From positions 1-64,000 of the forward strand of contig JAKSYS010000268.1 of NCBI GenBank assembly GCA_022925895.1: a DNA stretch of 64,000 nt. Reading direction: 5' to 3'. Under the pieces are notes generated by a model. It saw only the letters and a list, made by a program, of their open reading frames with translations, had not been told where the DNA came from and searched no databases. The position numbers and the translations under genes are program-made. The stretch is from Fragilaria crotonensis. Its lineage: Eukaryota > Bacillariophyta > Fragilariophyceae > Fragilariales > Fragilariaceae. Every line of letters starts with the position of its first letter. The stretch's first letter is position 1. This document shows positions 1 to 9,044 of this stretch, in pieces.

Positions 1-28
1 CCCTTTCCATCTAGCAAGAGCAACTTTG

Positions 29-648
29 ATGATGATGATGCGTGGTCTCCTTTGCTTAATCAGCTTACTCCTTGTCAATGTCAGTGCTCTGTCACTTTCC
101 TCTCGACGAGCGTTTATTTCGACTGGTGTAGCGTCGACGGCGTTTGTGGCATCGGGTTCGTCTCTTCCTGCCTTGGCGAGCACACTTCCCGAAACGGGTA
201 CCGAGCCCCTGACTTCGATCTTCCCAACAGCCGCGGAGAAGGAACTACGTCATTGAATAGTTTGACCAAAACGGGCAAGTGGACGGTGTTGTACTTTTAC
301 CCCGGAGCCTTTACGTCAGGGTGCACCCTCGAGGCTCGTGGATTTCAAGCCGATTACGACAAATACAAGAATTTGAACACGCAAGTGGTGGGAGTTTCGA
401 TCGATCCGGTGGAAAAGAATGCCCAGTTTTGCTCCGCTGAGAAGCTTGATTTTTACATGCTCTCCGATCAGGGCGGCAAGGTGAGCAAGGCGTACGGGTC
501 AGCCCTTTCGATTCCGGGGTTCGGAACCTTCAGCAATCGTCAGACATACATCATTGACCCAGAAGGTAGCTTGCGTTGGGTTTTCACCGATGTCGAGTCG
601 CATATTCTGAGGCACTCAGCGGAAGTCTTGGAAAACTCGCTGAATTGA
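29..648 (+). CDS. Peroxiredoxin Q-like, thylakoid lumen-type presequence
   Basis: Thiol peroxidase of the BCP/PrxQ family, which reduces peroxides through a peroxidatic cysteine. The mature part reads APDFDLP, then YFYPGAFTSGCTLEARGF with the peroxidatic Cys, then RQTYIIDPEG, all family landmarks. The N-terminus starts with four Met and has a hydrophobic signal segment, then SRRAF followed by a hydrophobic stretch ending LPALA. That twin-Arg plus AxA pattern is what Tat-imported thylakoid lumen proteins carry, and plant PrxQ is a thylakoid protein. The start is the first true ATG; a TTG precedes it. Presequence and enzyme are in different frames, meeting near 195-205 (ETG to YRAPDF), which looks like one wrong base in a GGG run rather than an intron. 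The resolving Cys that PrxQ has five residues after the peroxidatic one is Arg here. Confidence 0.85.
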
Positions 649-886
649 CTGCGTAAGTCTGTCTGTGTGAGCGTGGAGATGGCAGTAGAGTTTAGGTGCA
701 CTGCCGGTGAATGGAACACGAAAGCTATAGTGACTGTATTCATCTCAACTCGTAGTCTATAAATCGATCGCGATAATGTCATATCTTACTGGTCTGTCTG
801 GGAGAAAGTACGCATTGGCTCTGCAAGAAACATGCTCCCAGAATCAGATATGAATGGTTTCCGGTGAACATTATCATTCATCACCT

Positions 887-1456
887 CTACCCTTGTGTTC
901 CAGTTCCTTCAGCAAAGAAATCGTCAAAGTCGTCCTTTTCCTGCGCGATAGGCTTTTTTGAGCCACCCTCGGCCGACATTTTTCTGTCGCTACCTTCCTT
1001 CAAATCCAGTAGGTCTCTGGCCGGAGGTGGCGACGTGTTCTGATCGTCATCCAACAACAAATCATTAAAAGAATCCTCAACAGACTGCTTCGGTGCTGAG
1101 GCAGTCGTGGTTGAAGCTGGTGTTTCGGTAAAGGCGTACGTATCAATGTCTGACAAGAGCTTCAAAAGTCGGTCGTTGACACTGAGACATTCCATCAAGA
1201 CTTCCTCGGACAAGGCCCCCTGCGCAGCAGCCTCGACTAATTCCACCATGCGAGGTCCGCATGCCTCGAGAAATCCAATAACTGAGAGCAAGGCTTCGTT
1301 ATTTTTGAGGGAGGGAGTGGGGCTTCCATCACCAGGTCGAAGCATGTTCTCGCAAAGATCCATCTTCTCTTTGACCGTCTCAAGATCGGCCAGGATTTTG
1401 GCATCGACAGAGACTTCAGCAGTTTCCTGCACTACCTCTGATGTTTCTGTTGACAT
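887..1456 (-). CDS. GAT-domain protein, TOM1-like, lacking a VHS domain
   Basis: A 189-residue protein. Residues about 15-110 form a helical bundle whose spacing resembles the GAT domain of TOM1/TOL/GGA endosomal sorting proteins (LETVKEKMDLCENML, then a helix ending GALSEEVLMECL, then NDRLLKLLSDID). The tail carries SFNDLLLDDD and a clathrin-box-like LLDLK and ends in an acidic-phenylalanine stretch (DDFDDFF). Known relatives bind ubiquitinated cargo, ARF or Tollip and clathrin. There is no VHS domain, so this is either a stand-alone GAT adaptor or a shortened TOL protein. The start is the ATG just before STETSEVV; the longer upstream reading is low-quality leader. It is transcribed away from the kinesin at 2081. 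Family assignment is from pattern only. Confidence 0.55.
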   Translation of the reverse strand: MSTETSEVVQETAEVSVDAKILADLETVKEKMDLCENMLRPGDGSPTPSLKNNEALLSVIGFLEACGPRMVELVEAAAQGALSEEVLMECLSVNDRLLKLLSDIDTYAFTETPASTTTASAPKQSVEDSFNDLLLDDDQNTSPPPARDLLDLKEGSDRKMSAEGGSKKPIAQEKDDFDDFFAEGTGTQG

Positions 1457-2080
1457 TGTTGTTTGATAGAAGGGATCTGAAGGGGAGCTTCGGGTTGACG
1501 CTGTTCGCAAGTTCTGCGTTTGTGTGCAAGTCTCAGGCGTAGTATCTATGTGTGTGTATCCTGGGTGTGGTCCACTTTTCGTTTGGGGTCGTGGAGGAGA
1601 GAAACGAGAAACTGATCCTTCGGAGCGGCTTGCGATTTCCCTGCACAACGTGAAAGTAGCGTAGTAGTTCTCAAGTACGAGCACTGTCCTACCAAATATG
1701 ATATGGCACATACTGTAGTAGCAACAATGTACACAATGTACAAGTATGCAAGGCACAGTACCAGCTACTCTACTACTACCAGTACATATGATAGCAACAT
1801 GTTGCTGAGGTCCCCTTTCGTATGTCGTATCTCTATGCATAGCCCGATAGCCCTATGCATATATACAAAGCCCTCATGGGAACCATTCCGATTGGCAGAT
1901 CTCCCTTGCACGGTGGGTATACCATGTAACTGTACATGAGGATAATACATCGACGTCAACATTTCAAACAATTTTCGTTTGCAGATCCCGGCCGTTTTGT
2001 CTCCTCACTTTTTTCATTGGAGAAGGTCAACGTCGCAAACTCGCACGAGCTGGTTTCTGAACATCAAAGGAGCTTCGACG
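1457..2080. promoter_or_regulatory. Divergent intergenic region
   Basis: A 624-bp gap between two genes reading outward, so it should hold both promoters. It contains short GTAC/TACTAC-rich words near 1680-1800 typical of the window's intergenic DNA. I see no conserved promoter motif that I can name. Confidence 0.4.
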
Positions 2081-4655
2081 ATGGACGGCATATTAACCAC
2101 CGAGCAGGAGAATTTCTTTGAGCCCTTGCCTCCTTCGTCGTCTGCGAGCGGGTGAAAGGTCGTGCAAAGAAGTTGTTACTCGGATTCGTCCCCTATTACA
2201 ACAAGAGAAAAGTCGACGCTCCAGCTTGACAGCCATGGAGATTGAAGAGGGCACATCTGAAATATTTTCAACACCCTTGAAGACTTTGTCTTCGCCGACC
2301 AGTCTCGAGGAGACACCTCTGATTAAAAACAAAGCACGAAACGGAGAGGGAACACTGAAGTCGAAACCTAGTCGTCCAAACGAGCCCTTTTCCTTCGAAA
2401 ACACTGCTACCGCAAAACGAATTACCGTCTCGAAGGATAAGATCCAACGCGATTTTGTCTTTGATGCTGTCTTTGGTCCCAATTCGTCGCAAAAGGAGAT
2501 ATATGAAAAGTCAGTGGGAGATGCTGTTGGCGAAAACATTTTTCAAGGCTACAACACCACAATTCTTGCCTACGGTCAGAGTGGTTCTGGCAAGACATTT
2601 ACCATGTTCGGGAAGAAGGAGGCTGAGAAGATGGCCCCATCTCCAGATGGATCCACTTCTGCTCAGTCATTCAACTTTGACAAGTCCTCCGATCTCGGAG
2701 TTATGTCAGTGCAGAAGAAGGAATCATTCCGCGCGCTATAATGATCTCTTCTCAGCCAAACAACGTCATGAAAAGTTAGGAAAGGTCACAATAAGATTGA
2801 ACTTCTTGGAACTCTACAACGACGAGCTTCGAGACTTGATGGTCGATGGAGGATCAGACTTGAAAATTCGTGATTCTGGCGATGATGGATTCTTCGCGGA
2901 GGGGCTCACATCGATCGCTGTCGAATCTGCAGAACACGCGCGGGATTTGATAGACACTGCATGTACTCGCAGACGCACAGCCTCCACCAAACTTAACATG
3001 CGGTCAAGTCGTTCCCATGCTATTTGCACCCTCACGGTATCAACAGAATTAGTTTCAGCCAAGCTGACCATGGTGGACTTGGCTGGGTCGGAGAGGATCA
3101 AGCAAACTGGGGTCAGCAAAATGGCACAAAAGGAAAGCATCAACATCAATAAGGATCTGTTCGTTTTGGCAAAAGTCATTTCTGCCCTTGCTGACAAGGC
3201 AAACCAAAAAAGGAATGTTCATGTCCCATACAGGGACAGCAAACTAACTAGCTTGTTGCGAGATTCTCTCGGAGGTGAGCAAACATTGCCTAACTACATG
3301 TATCGTAACTTGATCATCCCGTGCCTCACCTGATATCTGTTAGGCAACTGCTGTACTGTTGTCGTCTCGTGTGTTTCACCTGCAGATACGTGCTTTGAAG
3401 AATCCATGAACACTTTGCGATACGCTGAGCGGACGAAAACAATTACCAACAGTATCAAACAGAATGTCCTCCCAACCGTCTTATCCGCAGCAGATTGCGC
3501 TTCATTACGTGCTGAAAATAGACTGCTGAAGGCGACGATGCTTAATTTGAGGAAGCGCATTAGTTTACTAGAGGTTGATGGCCATGATGGATCCCTCTAC
3601 AGTACTGATTCCTTCAGCTTTACAGGCGCTAAAGGATGATCTGTACATGTCAATGAGTGGCGAAACAGCGGCGTCTACCTTTCTAGCATCACTCGCGTCT
3701 CGAGGAAAATCAACATTCCGATGAATCGGTCGGAAGTTTTGAATCTCTGGAAAGGTTGAACCGTACCTTGTCAGAATCGGCGAGTATAGTTCTCAGAAAC
3801 AAAGGGTCATTGATCGACAAAATGTCTTCTGTGGATCGAATTGCATATGAACCAAAAAGTGATGACATCATCAGAGGAGAGCAACGCATAGCGAAGGCCC
3901 TGAAAGCTGAGAATGACAAGCTGCGAAAAGACAACAAAGATCTTATGGATTCCAATTTCGCGATGGAGACCCAGGCGAAGAATTTAGGACAGGTGATAGT
4001 TAGCGTTCGAGATGAAATCAAGGAAGCAGAGGTCAAACTCGACTCTCTTCGATACGATGTTGCGCTCATGGAGCAACACATGCAAGGTTCGCAGCCCGAA
4101 GTGTCCACCTTTCGTCACCGTCTTAACGCACATGCAGCGCCAGCCCGGGATATCGAGATGTCTATTATCGCCAGGAAACCAGAAACGAAAGCCCTGCCAA
4201 CAAACGATGAAGACCTGCGTTCGAGTTTGGATCAGGCTAGACTTGAGTTAAGACAGAGTCAGCGCTTGCTTGAATCAAGAAGTGAACGCGTTGATGAACT
4301 TGAAAAAGAGAGCTGAGTTCTCGTGAAGAGATTAGTACTTTCAATACCAACTCACAAACGAGCGTACGCTTCGCCAACAATGCGAAACGCATCTCCAGGC
4401 AGTGACGACAGAATCTGAAAGGCTTCAAAAGTTTGCGACGAGCTTCGGATGAGCGCGGCTGTACAACAGGATGAGAAGGAGAACATGCTTGGCAGTCTCC
4501 AAGCCAAAGAGGCACTAATTGAGGAGATGAGAGAGGAGCTCCGCAAGAGCCAGGCCATTGCTGCAGAACTTGATGTTGCACATGAAAGGTGTGGTTTAGT
4601 TGGGGAAGAAGCGAATGAGTCCTTCTCCGATTCGATAGCCGGGATTCGTCATTGA
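2081..4655 (+). CDS. Kinesin-like motor protein, reading frame broken in this sequence
   Basis: N-terminal kinesin motor followed by coiled coil. Landmarks in order are VVTRIRPL (first strand), AYGQSGSGKTFTMFG (P-loop, about 2570-2620), NMRSSRSHAICTL (switch I), LTMVDLAGSERIKQTG (switch II), YRDSKLTSLLRDSLGG, and NTLRYAERTKTI closing the motor. A 69-bp intron at 3275-3343 (GTGAGC..TTAG) joins DSLGG to NCCTVVVSCVSPADTC exactly where kinesins expect it. After the motor come charged heptad-like stretches to about 4640. The frame changes near 2140, 2730, 3600, 3710 and 4315-4450; for example IPRA then NDLFSA is split over frames at 2730. This is either an active gene seen through sequencing indels or a decaying copy; the motor is too well conserved for an old pseudogene. 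The start is the ATG at 2081. The next ORF at 4678 may be its C-terminus. Confidence 0.75.
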
Positions 4656-4677
4656 CGTCTCCACTTTACGAATTTTA

Positions 4678-5487
4678 ATGAATCCAAATCAACCGCTCAG
4701 TTCGACGCACATTGACATTCGTGCTCACGCCGCAAAATGCTACAGTTTGCTAATAGAGCAATTGAGAAGGGTCGCACTAATCGAAGTGCTGTCAGTTCCG
4801 TTGTTTCGAGGTACTGAGTTCCAGCCAGTCACTACGAAAGAACTTATGTCTGAAGTGAAGTCTGTCAAAGTTCCGAGGGCCGTGGCTCGTTTGGGCAAGC
4901 CTCCTTTACCCAGTCGCCCAAACCCTGGCACGAACGATGATCAACAGGTGGTTATCTCCAACATGGAAAAAGTTGAAAAACTCCTCTTCTGCATATGCCA
5001 AGACTCTCTTTTCTCTGGCAATGGCGAGCACGTTGAGTTTTATCTTCCAAAACTCGGAATGGCGTGTACGTGCGGAAATCACAAGAAGGAAACGTCGACT
5101 CTGGATGGACCTGATCCCACAGCTCTTTCAAATATTCTAAGACCTTGGCAAGTGGAATTCCTATCAACCTTGAATCTTCGGAATGGCGTTGATCTAGTTC
5201 ACGCCTTCAATCAGCGAGGAGGGGAGATGGCTAAAGCAATGCGAAAATGGCGCAAGGACAAGAAGATGCCATCGGTGAAGACAAAGTCGTGCGGCATAGC
5301 CTTGCACATTTGGTCTACGACGTGCAAAGCCGTTGTCAAATCTGTCCGTAAACAAAAGTCTAAAGGAGCCAAAGTCTTTTCAAGGCCTGATTTCTTGGAG
5401 GTGACCAACAATGCCGATGGGCGAACAGTATCAACGCTTGGCTGCGGATCAATTATTGACTTGAATGCCGAGTTTCTTGAACTCTAG
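4678..5487 (+). CDS. CxCG-domain protein A (related to C-terminus of the gene at 6650-9000)
   Basis: An unrecognised 269-residue protein. Residues about 95-250 are clearly homologous to the C-terminal part of the minus-strand gene at 6650-9000: both have a hydrophobic FYLPKLGMACTCG or FFLPQLGMACTCG start, then ILRPWQ.EFL, then MAKAMRKWRK or LAKAMKKWRK, then K.SCGIALHIWS or V.SCGLALHIWS and a basic stretch. The two nearby Cys in a CTCG motif and the later SCG suggest a metal or structural site (inference). It starts only 23 bp after the last kinesin frame, on the same strand, with no WR repeats of its own, so it could be the kinesin tail rather than a separate gene. No function can be assigned. 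Confidence 0.6.
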   Translation: MNPNQPLSSTHIDIRAHAAKCYSLLIEQLRRVALIEVLSVPLFRGTEFQPVTTKELMSEVKSVKVPRAVARLGKPPLPSRPNPGTNDDQQVVISNMEKVEKLLFCICQDSLFSGNGEHVEFYLPKLGMACTCGNHKKETSTLDGPDPTALSNILRPWQVEFLSTLNLRNGVDLVHAFNQRGGEMAKAMRKWRKDKKMPSVKTKSCGIALHIWSTTCKAVVKSVRKQKSKGAKVFSRPDFLEVTNNADGRTVSTLGCGSIIDLNAEFLEL

Positions 5488-5935
5488 CTTTCTATTCGAG
5501 TTTATTCATCACTTGTAATACGAATTGCAAGATTCGTTATGACTTGAAAGAACGGTGATTGATGTGTAGGTGTGCCTACTATGACATAGCTTTTAATTGA
5601 TGCAATTAGTCCATTAGTCTAATCCAACACTCCAAGTACAGTAGCACTATTATGTTGAGTTACGTACTGGAGGTAGTATGAGAGTTGGTACTGTCGTACG
5701 GAGTTCTACATAATTTCTACGAACAGTACCGTATGAATACAGAATACAGAACAAGTATGTTCAAGTACAAGTAGGAAGTAGGGAGTTTTTGCGTTGAAGT
5801 TTTGTATTTGATGTGCGCGGGACGTACAGCTGTATGTACCATACTCGCACAACATAATTACCAACTACATTTGGGGTTCAGTGGTATCACACATCGCACA
5901 ATCCTGTTACCCCCACATCCTCAAGAGCGTACAAC
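5488..5935. other. Intergenic region, GTAC-rich
   Basis: 448 bp between two plus-strand genes. Holds several short GTAC-type words (TACTGGAG, GTACTGTCGTAC, ACAGTACCGTA) around 5640-5770 and a probable promoter for the gene at 5936. No ORF or RNA gene is seen. Confidence 0.4.
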
Positions 5936-6504
5936 ATGAGGTCATCTATCCTACTGCTCTCCCTGGTGGGGACCACTTTGGCTTTCACGTCCGTCACCTT
6001 GACCCGGCCATCTGCGACGAAACTCTCGGATGCCACTGGAGGTGCGTGTGCAGAACCGACCCGTCCGTGGCGTCGTTCGTGTTTTATAATCACTCACGCG
6101 CAGAACCTCCGATCACTCTTGTCACGTGAGCAGGATGGGGTTCCACTAACAGTCGCGAAATGAGCGACCTTGAAAAGAAGGGTGGGAAGAGACGGTCTTT
6201 TGATAAGTATGAATCCCAGGAATCCGGCGAATTCTTACGCCAGGTTCAAAAAGACCGAAAAGCCATGATGGAGTTGGAACGAAAGGAACTCTTGAGCGTG
6301 GCAGAATTCGCTGGTATTGATTTTAAGGATCCTGCTACTGATAAATATGCGGTAGATTTATTCATGGACGACGACGATGATATTGATCTTTCAGTACAGT
6401 TTGAAGAAGGTGAGGACGGAGAGATTTACTTGAGCGATAAACCCGACGACGATGTCAGTATTACGAGATTGGATGAAGATACCGGAGCTCCTGGAGTGTG
6501 GTGA
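5936..6504 (+). CDS. Small acidic protein with plastid-type signal, one intron
   Basis: Two exons are joined by a 92-bp intron at 6042-6133 (GTGCGT..GAGCAG), which puts the signal-bearing first exon in frame with the second. The product is about 158 residues. It begins with a hydrophobic signal peptide ending LAFTSV, close to the AF junction of diatom plastid-targeted proteins. The body is charged (KKGGKRRSFDKYESQES), followed by a helix ELERKELLSVAEFAGIDF and a very acidic end with DDDDD and EEGEDGE. I do not recognise the family. The unspliced alternative starts at the internal ATG at 6160 and would lose the signal. The spliced model is preferred because both splice sites are canonical and the phase fits. 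Confidence 0.6.
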
Positions 6505-6649
6505 AGAGGAGGCCCCAGTGTGCGAAGCGCGTGTCGCAACGATGAACATATGAGTTCTCTAAAGCGTAGCTGAACATAGTTAACTTGTTGTCATCCTAAC
6601 ATACTGATACTAATTGTATACACCAAGCCGTAAACTACATCGCAAATTC
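6505..6649. terminator. Convergent 3-prime gap
   Basis: 145 bp between two genes reading toward each other, so it should contain both polyadenylation regions. No specific signal is identified beyond AT-rich sequence. Confidence 0.3.
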
Positions 6650-9000
6650 CTATATTTCGACTTCGGAATCGACCTCAATCACGTCTGGGAGATTAGGCTT
6701 TCGTCCTGAATGAGGTACCGACACGCGTCGATCACCCTGGCTCAAGAGCTGCGATAGGACTGTCATGGCGGTGGGCGGTCTTATCACGTCGACACCTGAG
6801 GCAATCTGACGTCGAATGGATCTAACGTATATCTTACACACCTTTGACCAAATATGAAGTGCAAGCCCGCAAGACACAGTTCGTGCTCGCACCATGTTGT
6901 GCTTCTTGCGCCACTTCTTCATGGCTTTCGCAAGGATACCGGCCGATCGATGATATGCTTTGACTAGCTGGTCCCCGCGATGAATACCAAAGGACTTGAG
7001 AAACTCGCACTGCCACGGTCTTAGAATCCTGTCAATAGAAGTAGGATCATTGACCTCTGGATCGGGGAATATTTCAGGATCCTTGCCACAAGTGCAAGCC
7101 ATTCCAAGCTGAGGCAGGAAGAACTCGACCAATTTGTCGGTGCCTGAAAAAATTGGAATCTGCACAAGCGCAGCTTCTCAAGTGTCCATTGGGGGCGACA
7201 ATTGGATCTTCGCCCTCTGGAATAACATCGGAAGCAACTTCGACATCATCGAAGAGTGATTCTGTTTCCTCCAACTCATCTTTAGACGAGACTGACCCCA
7301 GCATAGGTGCATGTCCAGCTGATAACGCCGCAATGAAATCTTTGATCGGGGTCATTCTTGGCACGCTTCTTGACTGATGCTGAGCATACGGCGATTCAAA
7401 CTCCAGGGATGAGTAATTCTTGTCACTCCACTTTTCCATGAGGTCGCGGATCGCCACACTCGCGTTCGAGGCAAATTCCTGCGCACGGCGCTTACCAGCC
7501 GACTCACTCAACTTGTCCCGAGGCACATCCTGCCCGCTCGAGTCACTGCTCCAAGCAGTCCTCAGGTTGTTGAAATCAACATTGGCGTCGTGTGCCAACT
7601 CAGCAGCGCGTAGTTTTCCAATCGATTCATTTGGACCCCTTTCCGCTAGCCCGTCCTTTTTGTTTTGAGTCTCGTATAGGGACCAATTTGTTTTCAATGC
7701 CTCGAAATTGCTCCTTGCTTCGCCAGTAGACTGCGTTTCTGCTGACGCGTTGTTTGGAACTTCATCGTCACTAGCATTCGATTCGGGGACGTCCGATGTC
7801 GGGCTGGTGTAAAGCCCAGCGTCGACGGCTGGTAGTGCCGCCGTTCTCATCTCAACTGATGCATCCGTCCTATTCTTGATTAGTCCTTCAAAGTATTTCG
7901 CTGCAATACGTTCTCTCGTCTCACAGGGAGTATAAGGTGCGCTATCTTCATCACTCGGAACCTCGTCTGAAAATAGCTTTATGTCAGTGACGACGTCTTT
8001 ATCCCATGCAACGGAACGCTCGCTGATGTACGGGCTTTCTCCATTGTTCCATCGTTGTTCGAGGTCATCTTCATAGCGATTCACTTTGGACTTCCAATAA
8101 GTGAGGAGCTCATCGTCGTTTTCGGGAAACGTAGCCTCCCCTTGACAAGATGGGTACAACGCGGCTTGATCACAATCGCCGCCTGCATGGTTTTCTTTGT
8201 TGGTCGTCAGGGCGTTCTCGCTCATTGTATCAGGAGGATTCAAGCATGATCCGGCAAAACGGTGAATAGACACAGCGCTGCTTTCGCCTAGGGTCGCATC
8301 GACGGGTTCTAGTTCGTCATTGACGAGGTTCATGCCGCAATCGTCTACTAGTTGGCGCTCTTTCGTATTCCTGGTAGTGCTCTTGCACACGCCGATTCCG
8401 ATGTCGCTGTGAGAGCCTTCAAGATTAGAAGGACGAGACTTCCACGTTGAAATTAGATGGCTGAATTTCCTGTCGAGTGTCTCGAACACTCTTGAGCACG
8501 TTTCTTTCCGTCGGAATTGCCACAACGTGGAGTGCTTTGGGGTTCCCGCCAATTTGAAACGAGCTGCATGAAGTTACCACTTGAATCGCGAGCAAATTCT
8601 CGGCTCGTTGCTTCCTGTATGCACACTTGATTCGGTGTTGTCCATGTCTGGGCGAAGATTCCACTGTCTTGTTTGTTCTCCTGTTTGTCAACTGGGTTTG
8701 GCAGTCAGATTCTTCCCTTTCGCTAACGGTTTCAATATCGACAAGGATGCAAGGTCTATGTGTCGAAAGCGATTCAGCCTCCGGGGTATTTCGGGTCTGA
8801 TGCGCCTGTAACTGCATCTCCACATTCGGATTTTTGCCAGAGTTGTGACGAGCGAAATCAGGTCCATCCTCACGCCATCGACGCAATACCTGCTGCATTG
8901 CTGATCTCTGCCGAAGCCTAGCCTCTTTATCTTGACCATCGATAATATTTGTATGCACTGCCGTTTTGATTTTGTGGAGACATTCAAGCGATAATGGCAT
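6650..9000 (-). CDS. WR-repeat protein B with C-terminal CxCG domain
   Basis: An unrecognised protein of roughly 780 residues. The N-terminal two thirds hold spaced motifs of the form xRAxEFA....Fxx(L/I)xxxW(R/S/K): QQVLRRWRED, NFMQLVSNWREP, FSHLISTWKS, FEALKTNWS, FNNLRTAWS and IRDLMEKWS. Each is preceded by an A-E-F/L-A helix. The C-terminus (about 6650-7150) is the same CxCG domain as the gene at 4678. Three frame changes interrupt it: near 8610 (RKQRA to EFARDSSGNF), near 8475 (HSTGN to FSHLISTWK, one T short) and near 7170 (LEKLRLC to IPIFSG). In each case the repeat or domain resumes at once in the new frame, so these look like single-base errors rather than introns. The start is the ATG at 9000. 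It lies head to tail with gene C. Confidence 0.65.
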
Positions 9001-9044
9001 CACTGCAAGATCAAGGGCTTCGAGTCTGAGAGAGTGTATGTGTA

